Assembly: GCF_900009145.1 (NCBI RefSeq)
Contig: NZ_LN889813.1
Span: 461,612-525,611 of the forward strand
Direction of reading: 5' to 3'
From: Planktothrix tepida PCC 9214
GTDB taxonomy: Bacteria; Cyanobacteriota; Cyanobacteriia; Cyanobacteriales; Microcoleaceae
DNA length: 64,000 nucleotides
Positions within the stretch are counted from its first letter, which is position 1. Each line of letters starts with the position of its first letter. The notes beneath the pieces are model-generated. The model had not been told where the DNA came from and did not search any database. It was given only the letters and a program-made list of their open reading frames with translations. Shown here piece by piece: positions 1-8,618 of this stretch. A program made the translations under genes and the position numbers.

Positions 1-5
1 AGCTT

Positions 6-1115
6 GTGCGATCAATACCGATGGATATAGAAGAGTTAGCAGCACCGTTAGAAACCTTTGGACGACAAAGCCAATTTCAACAAATTACTCAGGCGTTAGC
101 TGGTGAACGTGATTTGTTAATTGCTGGGGTTCCGGGTAGTGGACGCCGAACCCTGGTTCGACGGGCGGCGGTGGAAGTGGGGGCGAAAATTATTGAAGTG
201 GACTGTATTCGGGCTACCGATGGCCATCGGTTGACCCAACTGTTATGCGAGGGGATTTCTCAGGCGGTTAAAAGTCGAACAGCAACTCAGTTTTTGCAAC
301 AGTGGACAGCAACAGAAGCCGATCAATTTTTGGTATGGCAGGGAAATACGGCAAAAAGTTTGCGGTTAATTGCTCAACCGGAAGAGATTTGGCAAGCGTA
401 TCAATTATTAATTCATTTGCCTCAACAGTTAGCAGAATTTGTGCAGCGACAAGTGGTGTTAATTTTGCATAGTTTTCCTCATATTCGGTCTTGGGATAGA
501 CAGGGAGATTGGGAAAAATTATTGCGTCAAGAAATTCAACAGCAAAGTTCTGTTAGTTATGTTTTAGTGGCAACTTTAGCAGAAACGACAAATCAAGAGG
601 ACTTTCATAAAAATTTAGATATTGTACAATTAACCCCCTTATCGGATGATGTAGTCGCAGCTTGGGCGCATGGAGTTTTGCATCGAGAACATTTAACCTT
701 TGATCCGCGATCGCACGCCTTAAAACGCTTTTTAGAAGCTGTTCAAGGACATATTGGAGATGCCTCGGCGTTAGTTCGTCGGTTGTGTAAAGTCAAAACA
801 ACTAATGGGTTAATTGGAGATAGGGAAATTGAAGAAACCTTACAGGAATTATTAGCGGATTTTTCAACGGTATTTGAATCGTTGTTAGTATTACTTCCCT
901 CTTCCCAAGCGCAATTATTAGAGTCTTTAGCCTTAGATCCAACGGATAAACCCCAAAGTCGAGAATATATTACCAAACATCATTTATCCAGAGGCGGAAG
1001 TTTACAAGGTGCGATCGCAGGTTTACAACATAAAGGCTTGATTTATGGTTCAGAATTAGGCTATAAATTAGCGTTACCCTTATTTGGATTATGGATCAAA
1101 CAACGGTTAAGTTAA
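6..1115 (+). CDS. P-loop ATPase (AAA/STAND-like)
   Basis: Predicted cytoplasmic ATP-binding protein of 364-369 residues. A clear Walker A, GVPGSGRRTL, lies at residues 41-50. The hydrophobic strand VVLILHSF at about 150-157 sits where Walker B is expected, but HS replaces the usual acidic pair, so hydrolysis is uncertain. The C-terminal third is helical and ends in a winged-helix-like segment, as in ORC/Cdc6-like and STAND ATPases. A GTG at 6 and an ATG at 21 (MDIEEL) are both possible starts; upstream sequence is missing, so the true start could lie outside the window. The substrate and partners cannot be read from the sequence. The next gene, in the same direction after 93 bases, is a lipoprotein. 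Confidence 0.75.
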   Translation: MRSIPMDIEELAAPLETFGRQSQFQQITQALAGERDLLIAGVPGSGRRTLVRRAAVEVGAKIIEVDCIRATDGHRLTQLLCEGISQAVKSRTATQFLQQWTATEADQFLVWQGNTAKSLRLIAQPEEIWQAYQLLIHLPQQLAEFVQRQVVLILHSFPHIRSWDRQGDWEKLLRQEIQQQSSVSYVLVATLAETTNQEDFHKNLDIVQLTPLSDDVVAAWAHGVLHREHLTFDPRSHALKRFLEAVQGHIGDASALVRRLCKVKTTNGLIGDREIEETLQELLADFSTVFESLLVLLPSSQAQLLESLALDPTDKPQSREYITKHHLSRGGSLQGAIAGLQHKGLIYGSELGYKLALPLFGLWIKQRLS

Positions 1116-1208
1116 ACCAAAATTTCAGATTTAGCTTAATTCGATATCTTAGGACGACAGAATATCGCTCCCTATAAAGTTGATCAAGAGTTTATTGAAA
1201 AAACATTT

Positions 1209-2051
1209 ATGAAAAAAACAGGTTTATTTCTATTATTATTTTTATTAACAGGCTGTGAAGTTCTATCGGAACATTGGAAACAACTTTCCACCACCATGAA
1301 TATTGTAAACTCGAATTCATCGGAAAAAATAGAACAATGTTCTGAACAACCTCAAAGCAATCTTGATCCAAAAAATATTAAATTAATTACATTAACGGCT
1401 GTTAATACAAAAGAATCCGGTCAAATTCGTCAAGGGAATTATTTAGGATATCAATTTCCCGCCAAAGCAGGTCAACAGTTAAATTATCGCACAGAAGATA
1501 ATTTATGTATTTGGCTTTATGCGCCAGATCGACAACAGATTAAAAGCAAAGATTTACCCCAAACGGGTCAATATACACTGGTTTTAACTGCCTTAAAAGG
1601 AGCAACAACCTTTGATCTTAAAATGAACTTAAGTTCTCGTGGAGTAACGGGAACCCAACCCTTACAACCTTTACCACCTTTTGCGAATACTTCCACTGCT
1701 TCCACTTCTTCCCCTACACCAACCCCTTCTATTTCCCCTCAACCGAATATCCCCAATGAACGGGTAACATTTGACCCTGGGACAACGGGAACAACCCTAA
1801 CAAGCGCAATTAAACCCGCAGAAAAACGACAATATAAATTAGAATGTGCAGAGGGACAAAAAATGTCTCTGGAAGTTCAACAAGGAACCGTCGATATTAA
1901 TATTTTAGATCCGAATGGTCAAATTATTGGTACGATTAAAGATAGCAAAAAGTGGCAAGGAGAATTACCGAAAAGCGGTGATTATGTAATCGAAGTTTCT
2001 GCCTCAAAAGCAGCAGATTTTAAACTCAATGTTGATGTTTCTCCTTTATAA
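1209..2051 (+). CDS. Lipoprotein with PPC-like domain
   Basis: Secreted lipoprotein of 280 residues. The N-terminus MKKTGLFLLLFLLTGC is a type II signal with lipobox LLTGC, so Cys16 should be lipidated and the protein anchored in a membrane. A Ser/Thr/Pro-rich linker (about 150-185) separates two beta-rich parts. The C-terminal part (about 190-278) has the look of a bacterial pre-peptidase C-terminal (PPC) domain, with the run VDINILDPNGQIIG followed by a GDYVIEV strand. No protease domain is present, so this is probably a binding or structural lipoprotein. Its 3' end overlaps the convergent HEPN gene by 26 bases. Confidence 0.75.
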   Translation: MKKTGLFLLLFLLTGCEVLSEHWKQLSTTMNIVNSNSSEKIEQCSEQPQSNLDPKNIKLITLTAVNTKESGQIRQGNYLGYQFPAKAGQQLNYRTEDNLCIWLYAPDRQQIKSKDLPQTGQYTLVLTALKGATTFDLKMNLSSRGVTGTQPLQPLPPFANTSTASTSSPTPTPSISPQPNIPNERVTFDPGTTGTTLTSAIKPAEKRQYKLECAEGQKMSLEVQQGTVDINILDPNGQIIGTIKDSKKWQGELPKSGDYVIEVSASKAADFKLNVDVSPL

Positions 2052-2421
2052 TCGAAGAAATAAAAACATCAGCCTGATCTATCAACTCCCTCGCCGTCAA
2101 CTCATCAGGTTCTAGCATTTCCCCATAATCACTCATTTGGCGTTCTTCAAAAGCACGATGCAAACTACGCGATAAATCCTTAGACAATTCACCTGTTTTG
2201 ATAAACTCCCGATCAAAAAAACTAATAACTCCGCTATGCTTAGAACTGCCTATATTTTTAAGGCTTAACAAACCCATCGTCCCATAAAACATCGCATAGT
2301 AAGAGCGATTAATACTACCTCGATAAGCGCAATTATTGACTAAAATCTTAGCCTCTTCTAAAGTTTGCTTTGCTTGGGAAAAACGGTACTCAACTAATAA
2401 CCGTAATTGCTCAGAAATCAT
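2026..2421 (-). CDS. HEPN-domain protein (MNT/HEPN pair, toxin side)
   Basis: 131-residue all-helical HEPN protein. The RSYYAMFYG motif (about residues 39-47) and a later RAFEERQMSDYG segment are typical of the Pfam HEPN family paired with minimal nucleotidyltransferases. In characterised HepT/MntA systems the HEPN protein is an RNase toxin that the nucleotidyltransferase neutralises by AMPylation; that role is inferred here. The reading frame overlaps the upstream nucleotidyltransferase gene by four bases (ATGA), which implies translational coupling. The 3' end runs into the convergent lipoprotein gene. Confidence 0.85.
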   Translation of the reverse strand: MISEQLRLLVEYRFSQAKQTLEEAKILVNNCAYRGSINRSYYAMFYGTMGLLSLKNIGSSKHSGVISFFDREFIKTGELSKDLSRSLHRAFEERQMSDYGEMLEPDELTARELIDQADVFISSIIKEKHQH

Positions 2422-2738
2422 ATCTTAATACCTTCTTGAGCAATTTTAGCTATCAAAGGACTAGCACCCATAGCCCCAGTTTTTAGCTGTTGCTCCGTCA
2501 CGATCAAAGTTGAAATCACGCGATCATACTCAAACCCAACCTCCCAAGCCAAATCGATAATTTTTTTCCTGAGAGAACGATCCATCGTATCAACCTTAAT
2601 AAACACATCTAAATCTGACTCATTCGTTGCATCACCTCGCGCCCTTGAACCAAAAATTTTCATCTCCAAAATTGGAACAACCTTTTGTAAGCGCTGATAA
2701 AAAGCTAAAGAAACTTGGCGATCAACTTCCAACATCAT
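2418..2738 (-). CDS. Minimal nucleotidyltransferase (MNT/HEPN pair, antitoxin side)
   Basis: 106-residue nucleotidyltransferase-fold protein. The signature FGSRARGDATNESDLDVFI (about residues 29-47) holds the GS motif and the two metal-binding aspartates (SDLD). It is the expected partner of the HEPN protein encoded directly downstream, with a four-base overlap. In MntA antitoxins this enzyme transfers AMP to a tyrosine of HepT. The start is supported by a strong GGAGGT five bases upstream of tandem ATG codons at 2738. All catalytic acidic residues needed for activity appear present. Confidence 0.87.
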   Translation of the reverse strand: MMLEVDRQVSLAFYQRLQKVVPILEMKIFGSRARGDATNESDLDVFIKVDTMDRSLRKKIIDLAWEVGFEYDRVISTLIVTEQQLKTGAMGASPLIAKIAQEGIKI

Positions 2739-2819
2739 AGCTTACCTCCCTCCCCGGTAATTTATCCCATAAATTATCAGAACTATCATCATCAATACTT
2801 TTTAAATCTTAATCTAACT

Positions 2820-2864
2820 GTGCGATCGCCTCTTGATAATTTCCTAATCAAAAAGCGATCGCAC
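2820..2864. terminator. Stem-loop made of paired HIP1 sites
   Basis: GTGCGATCGC (2820-2829) and GCGATCGCAC (2855-2864) form a perfect 10-bp stem downstream of gldA and upstream of the MNT gene. There is no long T-tract, so calling it a terminator or mRNA 3'-end hairpin for gldA is an inference. Similar paired-HIP1 hairpins occur at 21154-21188 and 31049-31085. Confidence 0.45.
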
Positions 2865-2905
2865 TTTAACTTCCTCAATAAACTCTAAACTCTCAAACAA
2901 TTAAC

Positions 2906-4000
2906 TTAGAATTGTTTCCGTTCCCGTCCCTTAGCATCAGCCGTTAACAGGGCAGCCAGAACACTTTCAGGGTTAATTTCACAAGGTTCATTATAAATCG
3001 TTTCACCCGTACCACAAGCGCGTTCTGCGGCTAGTAATAAGCGTTCACGACTGACTCCTTCAAGTCCAATATCGGCTAACGTTGTCGGGAGTCCGATAGA
3101 TTCACAGAAACCAAACACCCGATCAATAACTTCGCTGGGGCGATCGGTTAAAATTAACATTGCTAGAACCCCAAAAGCCACTTTTTCACCATGCCAGAAT
3201 TTCTGGGTTTCTTCCAAAACCGTAAACCCATTATGAATCGCATGGGCCGCCGCTAATCCACCACTTTCAAAACCCAACCCACTGAGTAGGGTATTGGCTT
3301 CAATAATTCGTTCTAAGGCGGGAGTTACCACCTGTTGTTCACAGGCAATTTTCCCATAAACACCGTATTCAAGCAAGGTTTCGTAGCACAAATGAGCCAA
3401 ACTAAAGGCAGTCATTGGCCCCATGCGCCCGGTCATATTTTTAGCTCGTTTAATCTGACAATCTTCGGCTTCAAACCAGGTCGCCAACGCATCCCCCATT
3501 CCAGCGACGAGGAAGCGAACCGGAGCTTGAGCAATCAGATTAGTATCGACCAAAACGAGATCGGGGTTACGCGGTAAGACGAGATAACGTTCCCAGACCC
3601 CTTCCGGGGTATAAATCACTGATAGGGCACTACAGGGGGCGTCGGTAGAAGCAATAGTGGGAACAATTGCAACCGGAACTTTGAGGTTATAGGCGGTCGC
3701 TTTAGCGGTGTCGATGGTTTTTCCGCCTCCAATTCCTACAATTAAATCGACGTTTTGAGCCGCGCCTAAACTAACCAAGCGTTCAATTTCGAGATCACAA
3801 CATTCACCGCCAAAGCGTTCGAGATAAATCTCTATTTTTCCTTGGGTAAATTCCTCAACCAGGGGTTGCAATTTAGGAAAAATAACGGGCCCCATAATTA
3901 CTAAGGCTTTTTGACCTAAATGGCTTAATTCTTCACCCAAAAACCGAATGGCATGATTTCCTTGAACATATCGGGCTGGGAAGATCGCTGTCGTAATCAC
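2906..4000 (-). CDS. gldA: Glycerol dehydrogenase (iron/zinc alcohol dehydrogenase family)
   Basis: NAD-dependent glycerol dehydrogenase that oxidises glycerol to dihydroxyacetone. The nucleotide-binding motif GIGGGKTIDTAKA is near residues 88-100. Metal-ligand regions follow: GMGDALATWFEAE, AAHAIHNGF and WHGEKVAFG, matching the Asp/His/His set of GldA. The longest frame opens at 4027, but AAGGAGG lies five bases before a GTG at 4000, giving a protein beginning (V)ITTAIFPARYVQG. This aligns better with GldA N-termini, so I use it (364 residues). It is a single gene with no obvious glycerol-uptake neighbours. Confidence 0.88.
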   Translation of the reverse strand: MITTAIFPARYVQGNHAIRFLGEELSHLGQKALVIMGPVIFPKLQPLVEEFTQGKIEIYLERFGGECCDLEIERLVSLGAAQNVDLIVGIGGGKTIDTAKATAYNLKVPVAIVPTIASTDAPCSALSVIYTPEGVWERYLVLPRNPDLVLVDTNLIAQAPVRFLVAGMGDALATWFEAEDCQIKRAKNMTGRMGPMTAFSLAHLCYETLLEYGVYGKIACEQQVVTPALERIIEANTLLSGLGFESGGLAAAHAIHNGFTVLEETQKFWHGEKVAFGVLAMLILTDRPSEVIDRVFGFCESIGLPTTLADIGLEGVSRERLLLAAERACGTGETIYNEPCEINPESVLAALLTADAKGRERKQF

Positions 4001-4027
4001 AAGTTCCTCCTTGTTCAGCATGAACAT

Positions 4028-4318
4028 CAGACTTCATTCCAGAAGTCAGGAACAATCAAAAATAACCCAACACATAGGCACAGAAATCTATTCAGGAAGA
4101 TTCATTAACTTTTTCCTGATTATTTGTGTCCTATATCGTTTTTTAAGCCGTCTATTGATCCTGAAACGCTTGAACCGAGAACCAAGACCCGAAAAATTTA
4201 TGATTAAACGGAGAAGCCAATCTTTAGCGATTGAACTAGCTGAAACATCTTTTGATAAATTAATCTTGGTTCCTAGGCTATATTCTAAACGATTTTTTGG
4301 AAATTGTCAATGATTTGT
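4028..4318. other. Intergenic stretch without a supported gene
   Basis: A plus-strand open frame (4011-4313) crosses this stretch, but it begins inside gldA's 5' region. It has no ribosome binding site, no recognisable domain and a composition unlike a folded protein. I see no toxin partner for the adjacent antitoxin pseudogene. Confidence 0.4.
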
Positions 4319-4552
4319 TCATACTCCCTCTTTGATGACTAAATCCTCTGCCAACAAATAGGACTTCAAATCCTCAAAAGTTCCTTTCATCGCTGTTCCC
4401 GCCTCCACAGCCTTAAAAACTTCTTAAACATTAGCTGCCATTTCAGACCGACGATTCTCTATTCTCCGCTTACGGATTAACTCAAATAAACGTTCCTGAT
4501 CCTCAACCGTCAAAGCCTCAATAGAGTCTATTATTTCTTGAAAAGTCATCAT
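4319..4552 (-). pseudogene. Antitoxin-like gene broken by one in-frame stop
   Basis: A strong TTAGGAGG stands just before ATGATG at 4552. The frame then reads MMTFQEIIDSIEALTVEDQE and continues to a TAA at 4426-4424 (codon 43). After the stop the same frame continues sensibly (EVFKAVEAGTAMKGTFEDL) to a natural TGA at 4321-4319, 78 codons in all. The protein resembles short cyanobacterial antitoxins beginning TFQEIIDSIEAL. A C-to-T change turning CAA (Gln) into TAA would explain the break. No intact toxin gene follows, which suggests the module has decayed. Confidence 0.75.
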
Positions 4553-4717
4553 CAAACCTCCTAAATTTATTTAAACAATTTACCCTAAAGATTAAAACCA
4601 ACCTTAGCTAATTGTAACCTAATTTCTTTGTGTTTATATTGGGCTACGTCCATATTTTTTCACAACTGATCCAGTGATCGCGTCGAATATTAGATTAAAC
4701 TCGCTGTATTAAGTGTA

Positions 4718-6295
4718 CTAACTCTTTAAACTGACTCCATTTCGGCGAATATCTCCTGCACCCAATAACTGTCCATCCGATGTTTTAACTAAAGTATTCA
4801 CTCCGCCAAAAAACATATTTTTTTCCGGCCATAATCTGATCACATCCTGGGGAGATAAATCCAAAGTATTAACAGATTCAGGATCAAACCCCGGTTCAAT
4901 ATCAAAGCGATGATTTTCCCAATGGACACGGGGACTATTAACGGCATCTTCAACGGACATTTTAAAATCTATTAAATTTAATAAAACTTGTAAAATTGCA
5001 GTTCTAATTCGATTTGAACCGCCCGAACCTAGAACAATTTCCGGTTTATGTTCCTGATTTAAGACTAAGGTAGGAGACATCATCGAAGAAATTCTAACAT
5101 TTTCCGGCCATTGATGAAATCCTTGGGGATTTAAGTCTTCTTCCCCTAACATATTATTGACCATAATTCCCGTTCCAGGGATAATATATCCTGAACCTTC
5201 TCCATTAGATGTTGTTACAGTAGCTGCATTTCCTTCTTGATCCAAAACACTAATATGGGTGGTACTTCCCCATTTATTCACCGCATCAATAAACGGTTGT
5301 TGATAGCTAGAAAAACTAGAGACAAAATTTTCAGCAATATTGTCTTGATGTAAGTAATCATCTAACCTTTCTTTGCGAGCGACATTAGTGAACTGCATTA
5401 CTGTTTTTAAGAGATGTAAATGTTGTGAACTGCCAAACTGAAGGTTAGTTAAATCAAGAGACAATAAAAGTTGTAAAGCAAAAGCAATTAAGGTTCCTCC
5501 AGAACTGGGAGGCGGATTTGTTAATATAGTTTTTCCGCGATAGTTAGTTTTTAAAGGATTTCGTTCAATGACGGTATAGTTTTTGAGATCTTCTAAGGTT
5601 AAATGTCCCCCTTTTTCTTGACAATCTTGAACTAGCGTTTGAGCAATTTCACCTTCATAAAATTCTCGCTTTTCTCCAGAAACTAAAGCTTCTAAAGTCT
5701 GAGCAAAATTAGTCATGATTAAGCGATCGCCTAACTTTAAAATATCACCATTAGGAGCATAAATTTCTCGCCCTTCTGTCGTTGTTAACAAAATCGGTTG
5801 CAATAAATTAGAAAACGTATAAGCTTGAAAAGAGTTAACTTCAACCCCTTGTCTAGCTAAAATAATCGCAGGTTCAGCCACAACAGAAAGCGGTAAACGT
5901 CCCAAGGTTTCTTGAACGCGCATCACCCCCGCCCAAACTCCAGGAACTGCCATAGACCCTAAACCAATATGAAAGTCTTGAATTGTTGTCCCAAAATTAA
6001 CGCCCACCGGATAAAAATCTAGGTTTGATGTCGGGCGTTTATAGTGGGGAGTTTGGGTAAAAAAATCAAATAAAATGTTTTGATTTGTGTTAGTATGAGC
6101 TAATAAAAATCCCCCACCCGCAAGGGACGTTAAACCCGGTTCCGTCACACAAGCTGCTAACATACAAGCTACAGCAGCATCAAAGGCATTTCCCCCAGCG
6201 CGAAAGATTGCCAAACCTGCTTGAACGGTTTCTGAATGTCCCGCCGCAATCACCCCGTTTGTTTTCTTCATTTTTAAAGGTCTGAGTTGAGCCAA
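4718..6295 (-). CDS. ggt: Gamma-glutamyltransferase
   Basis: Glutathione hydrolase/gamma-glutamyltransferase of 525 residues, an Ntn-hydrolase that cleaves itself into two subunits. The N-terminus has MKKTNGVIAAGHSETVQAG. The processing site is STTHISVLDQEGNA, with the first Thr of TTH (about Thr345) as catalytic nucleophile and new N-terminus of the small subunit. The later GSGYIIPGTGIMVNNML and SSMMSPTLVL blocks are conserved in the family. The length is close to the usual 520-580. No signal peptide is visible, unlike the periplasmic E. coli enzyme. It likely works in glutathione turnover and stands alone. Confidence 0.92.
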   Translation of the reverse strand: MAQLRPLKMKKTNGVIAAGHSETVQAGLAIFRAGGNAFDAAVACMLAACVTEPGLTSLAGGGFLLAHTNTNQNILFDFFTQTPHYKRPTSNLDFYPVGVNFGTTIQDFHIGLGSMAVPGVWAGVMRVQETLGRLPLSVVAEPAIILARQGVEVNSFQAYTFSNLLQPILLTTTEGREIYAPNGDILKLGDRLIMTNFAQTLEALVSGEKREFYEGEIAQTLVQDCQEKGGHLTLEDLKNYTVIERNPLKTNYRGKTILTNPPPSSGGTLIAFALQLLLSLDLTNLQFGSSQHLHLLKTVMQFTNVARKERLDDYLHQDNIAENFVSSFSSYQQPFIDAVNKWGSTTHISVLDQEGNAATVTTSNGEGSGYIIPGTGIMVNNMLGEEDLNPQGFHQWPENVRISSMMSPTLVLNQEHKPEIVLGSGGSNRIRTAILQVLLNLIDFKMSVEDAVNSPRVHWENHRFDIEPGFDPESVNTLDLSPQDVIRLWPEKNMFFGGVNTLVKTSDGQLLGAGDIRRNGVSLKS

Positions 6296-6546
6296 TTTCT
6301 CAACATTTCAGGATACAATGGATTGATAACCTAAAAAATATTAGGTCATCCCATTGCAGTGTTTGGGTATCAAGTTTTTGTTTGTGCAAGTCAAACCCTC
6401 AGTTTTATAGAAGTTGAACTTGTGATTGGTGTTCAAATTCTTCACTGAAGCATTTTTAAGTTTTGGATGAGGAACTTCTTAGGCATAAAATAATTCAAGA
6501 CAACTAAGCACTTTCACGGTTCCCTTTGGTATCAGAAGATCTCGAT

Positions 6547-7053
6547 ATGATGGATTTCTTGCGTTCCTTGCGATTTATGCGTCCGCACCGATTACTCGCT
6601 CAGAGCCTAATGCTGGGGCTGTTCTCCAGTGGTGCTATTGTATTGGGGATTGTCCCCGATGTATCAAGCTCAACGGCTTCTCGGTTCAATACCGTTGTTC
6701 AGGCGCAACAATCCCCAGAATTTAGCGAAACAGAAATTCGCAACTATGCTCGTGCTGTTTTAGGGATTGAACCCAGACGTCAAACCGCTTATAACGAAAT
6801 TCAAGGGATTGTTGGAGCCGGAAAATCTATCCCCCCTGTCGTTTGTAATGAAACTCAAACCATTAATCGGCTGGATAAAGCAGTTCGAGATATTGCGGTG
6901 AATTACTGTACTCAAGCTAAGTCGATTATCGAAACCAACGAGTTAACCATTGGTCGGTTTAACGAAATTACCCAACGTCAGCAAGCTGACCCGGCTTTGC
7001 AAAAACGCATTCAATCGGAACTCCAGAACCTACAAAACTCTTCTGGAACTTAA
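6547..7053 (+). CDS. DUF4168 secreted protein (copy 1)
   Basis: About 168 residues from ATG 6547; the longer frame opens with TTG at 6526 and has no better ribosome site. A basic start and a hydrophobic stretch (about residues 18-35), followed by a VVQAQ cleavage-type site, indicate export. The rest matches DUF4168: FSETEIRNYARAVLGIEPRR, a VVCNE..INRL section, and YCTQAKSIIE before a Q-rich helix. The function of the family is not known. It is followed by a homologous gene in the same direction after 81 bases, so the pair arose by duplication. Confidence 0.8.
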   Translation: MMDFLRSLRFMRPHRLLAQSLMLGLFSSGAIVLGIVPDVSSSTASRFNTVVQAQQSPEFSETEIRNYARAVLGIEPRRQTAYNEIQGIVGAGKSIPPVVCNETQTINRLDKAVRDIAVNYCTQAKSIIETNELTIGRFNEITQRQQADPALQKRIQSELQNLQNSSGT

Positions 7054-7134
7054 GGAAAGTAGACCTCACTCCGAGATAAGTTTCATGTTCTGTTACCAGC
7101 AGAACCCTTTGAGTTGATATATTCTGAACTACTT

Positions 7135-7617
7135 ATGAAAACTACATTTCCCATTGGTCAATTTCTATCCAAATCTTTAACCGTTGCTGTTCTATCCGCT
7201 TGTGGTGGTTTCCTGGGATGGAGTCAAACCCCCTCCCAACCCATTCCCTATCTCAGTTGGGGTTCTGCGGCTCAAGCCCAGGAGAGCTTTAATTATAGTG
7301 AAGAAAATATTAGGAATTATGCCCGGGCTGCGTTGGCTTTAGAATCCCGGCGTCATGAAGTAGCGAATGAAATCAAAAAAATTGTTGGGGATGTTCCCCG
7401 GATTATTTGTGATCAACCCACCAGTTTTACAGCGTTACCCGGAAATGCACCCAAACTGGCGGTGAGTTACTGCGACCAAGCTAAACAGATTATTGAGTCT
7501 AAGGGCTTAACAGTTTCTCTGTTCAATGAGATGACCCGTCAACAACAAAATAACCCTTCTTTTAGACAACGGATTCAAGCGGAAATTTTACAGTTATTAC
7601 AATCGGGTGGAAAATAA
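7135..7617 (+). CDS. DUF4168 secreted protein (copy 2)
   Basis: 160 residues from ATG 7135 (MKTTFPIGQF); the frame can open at TTG 7114 but the ATG fits the signal sequence better. A signal peptide ends near AAQAQ. The mature part repeats the plan of the preceding gene: YSEENIRNYARAALALESRR, a Cys near IICDQP, and YCDQAKQIIESKGLTVSLFN. The two paired cysteines are conserved between the copies, which suggests a disulphide. No function is known for DUF4168. Confidence 0.8.
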   Translation: MKTTFPIGQFLSKSLTVAVLSACGGFLGWSQTPSQPIPYLSWGSAAQAQESFNYSEENIRNYARAALALESRRHEVANEIKKIVGDVPRIICDQPTSFTALPGNAPKLAVSYCDQAKQIIESKGLTVSLFNEMTRQQQNNPSFRQRIQAEILQLLQSGGK

Positions 7618-7621
7618 TGTT

Positions 7622-7643
7622 TAACAGGCAAGATGCCTGTTCC
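7622..7643. repeat. AACAGGCA/TGCCTGTT dispersed palindrome
   Basis: AACAGGCAAGATGCCTGTT forms an 8-bp stem with a 3-base loop, between convergent genes. The same palindrome, inverted in loop, occurs at about 26651-26669. It could act as a bidirectional transcription stop, but lacks a clear T-tract. Confidence 0.5.
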
Positions 7644-7645
7644 AC

Positions 7646-8101
7646 TTAAACTGGAAATCTTAACCAACGATTGAGAGTATTGATCGAGCGATCGCACAAT
7701 GAAGGCTGAGGAATCCCTTGATTTTGGCTTTCCCATTGGTCAATTAATTTCCGTCCCAAGGGCGTTAGGCGAAAACTATCTGTAATTCCCTGACCATCAA
7801 CTTCTCGACGCAGAACCCCCACTTGTATCAGCCAAAGTAACGCATTTTCGGCTGTCCCTTCCGTTAAGGCGGTGGAAGTATAGGCAGAATTGACCCCAGA
7901 CTGTCCTGCAATTCCATTCAGACCGACACTGCTCAACCGCATGGTTGTAAACAGTTGCAGTTGAAACGGAGAACACCGGATCGCTCGTTCAGCCCGTTTG
8001 AGAGTGGGTTCAGAATATTGGATTGAAGACTTCCCCGGAGAGTCCAAAACAGTCATAACACTTGAATGGGATAACGTTCTTTTTGTACTGTATCCCATCA
8101 T
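7646..8101 (-). CDS. Conserved cyanobacterial hypothetical (Npun_F0494-like)
   Basis: 151-residue protein starting at tandem ATG codons (8101). The frame is open further upstream to 8173, but that part overlaps the preceding gene in another frame. The core TLKRAERAIRCSPFQLQLF, then ALLWLIQVGVLRREVDGQGI and TDSFRLTPLGRKLI, is a small winged-helix-like fold. It resembles a protein family I know as Npun_F0494; that name is from memory. The start is only five bases after the stop of the upstream 79-residue gene, so the two form an operon. Confidence 0.7.
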   Translation of the reverse strand: MMGYSTKRTLSHSSVMTVLDSPGKSSIQYSEPTLKRAERAIRCSPFQLQLFTTMRLSSVGLNGIAGQSGVNSAYTSTALTEGTAENALLWLIQVGVLRREVDGQGITDSFRLTPLGRKLIDQWESQNQGIPQPSLCDRSINTLNRWLRFPV

Positions 8102-8106
8102 AGGGG

Positions 8107-8346
8107 TTAACGCTGAAAGAATTGATAGCGATATAATACCGTTTCCCCTTGATCGGGAATCCAAGCCACCCATTCATCCTCAGTCAGTTGACATAAAAGC
8201 AACGCTTCATCATGGCTGTAGGGATTGGGTTGTTGCCAAAGTTTTACCCAGGTTGAGGGTTCAAATTCTGGCGGACAGGGATATCCCACAATCGGTTGCC
8301 ATTGCGGTTGAATCTCTGTATCCGCTTGTTTGAGATTAAGTTTCAT
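8107..8346 (-). CDS. Small conserved hypothetical protein
   Basis: 79-residue soluble protein (MKLNLKQADTEIQPQW...). It is rich in Trp and Pro and contains HDEALLLCQLTEDEWVAWIP. No catalytic motif is visible. It is the first gene of a two-gene operon with the winged-helix-like protein downstream (five-base gap). The evenly cyanobacterial codon use and the tight coupling make it a real gene. Function unknown. Confidence 0.65.
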   Translation of the reverse strand: MKLNLKQADTEIQPQWQPIVGYPCPPEFEPSTWVKLWQQPNPYSHDEALLLCQLTEDEWVAWIPDQGETVLYRYQFFQR

Positions 8347-8618
8347 CGTTCCTTGTCCCTCATCAAACGTTGCTCTTTATGTTCTAGTTGTCTCAACTTG
8401 ACAACTCAAATTATTTCTGTATCCAGAGTTACATAATTTCAAGTTTAACATCAAAAACTGTTGCAGAACTTAACGTTTGAATGTGGCGTTAGGAATAAAT
8501 TCTTATAATGGTTTACCCTTCGTTAGTTTGGGGAAGATAACCCATGATCGATCTCCACTCTCCCCCATCTCAAAGAAGGATGTATCAGTAGACAGCTAGA
8601 CTACAAGAACTTTATAAA

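Noticed and set aside
4011-4313. 100-codon plus-strand frame over the gldA start
   Set aside because: It begins inside the gldA leader, has no ribosome site and no domain-like composition.
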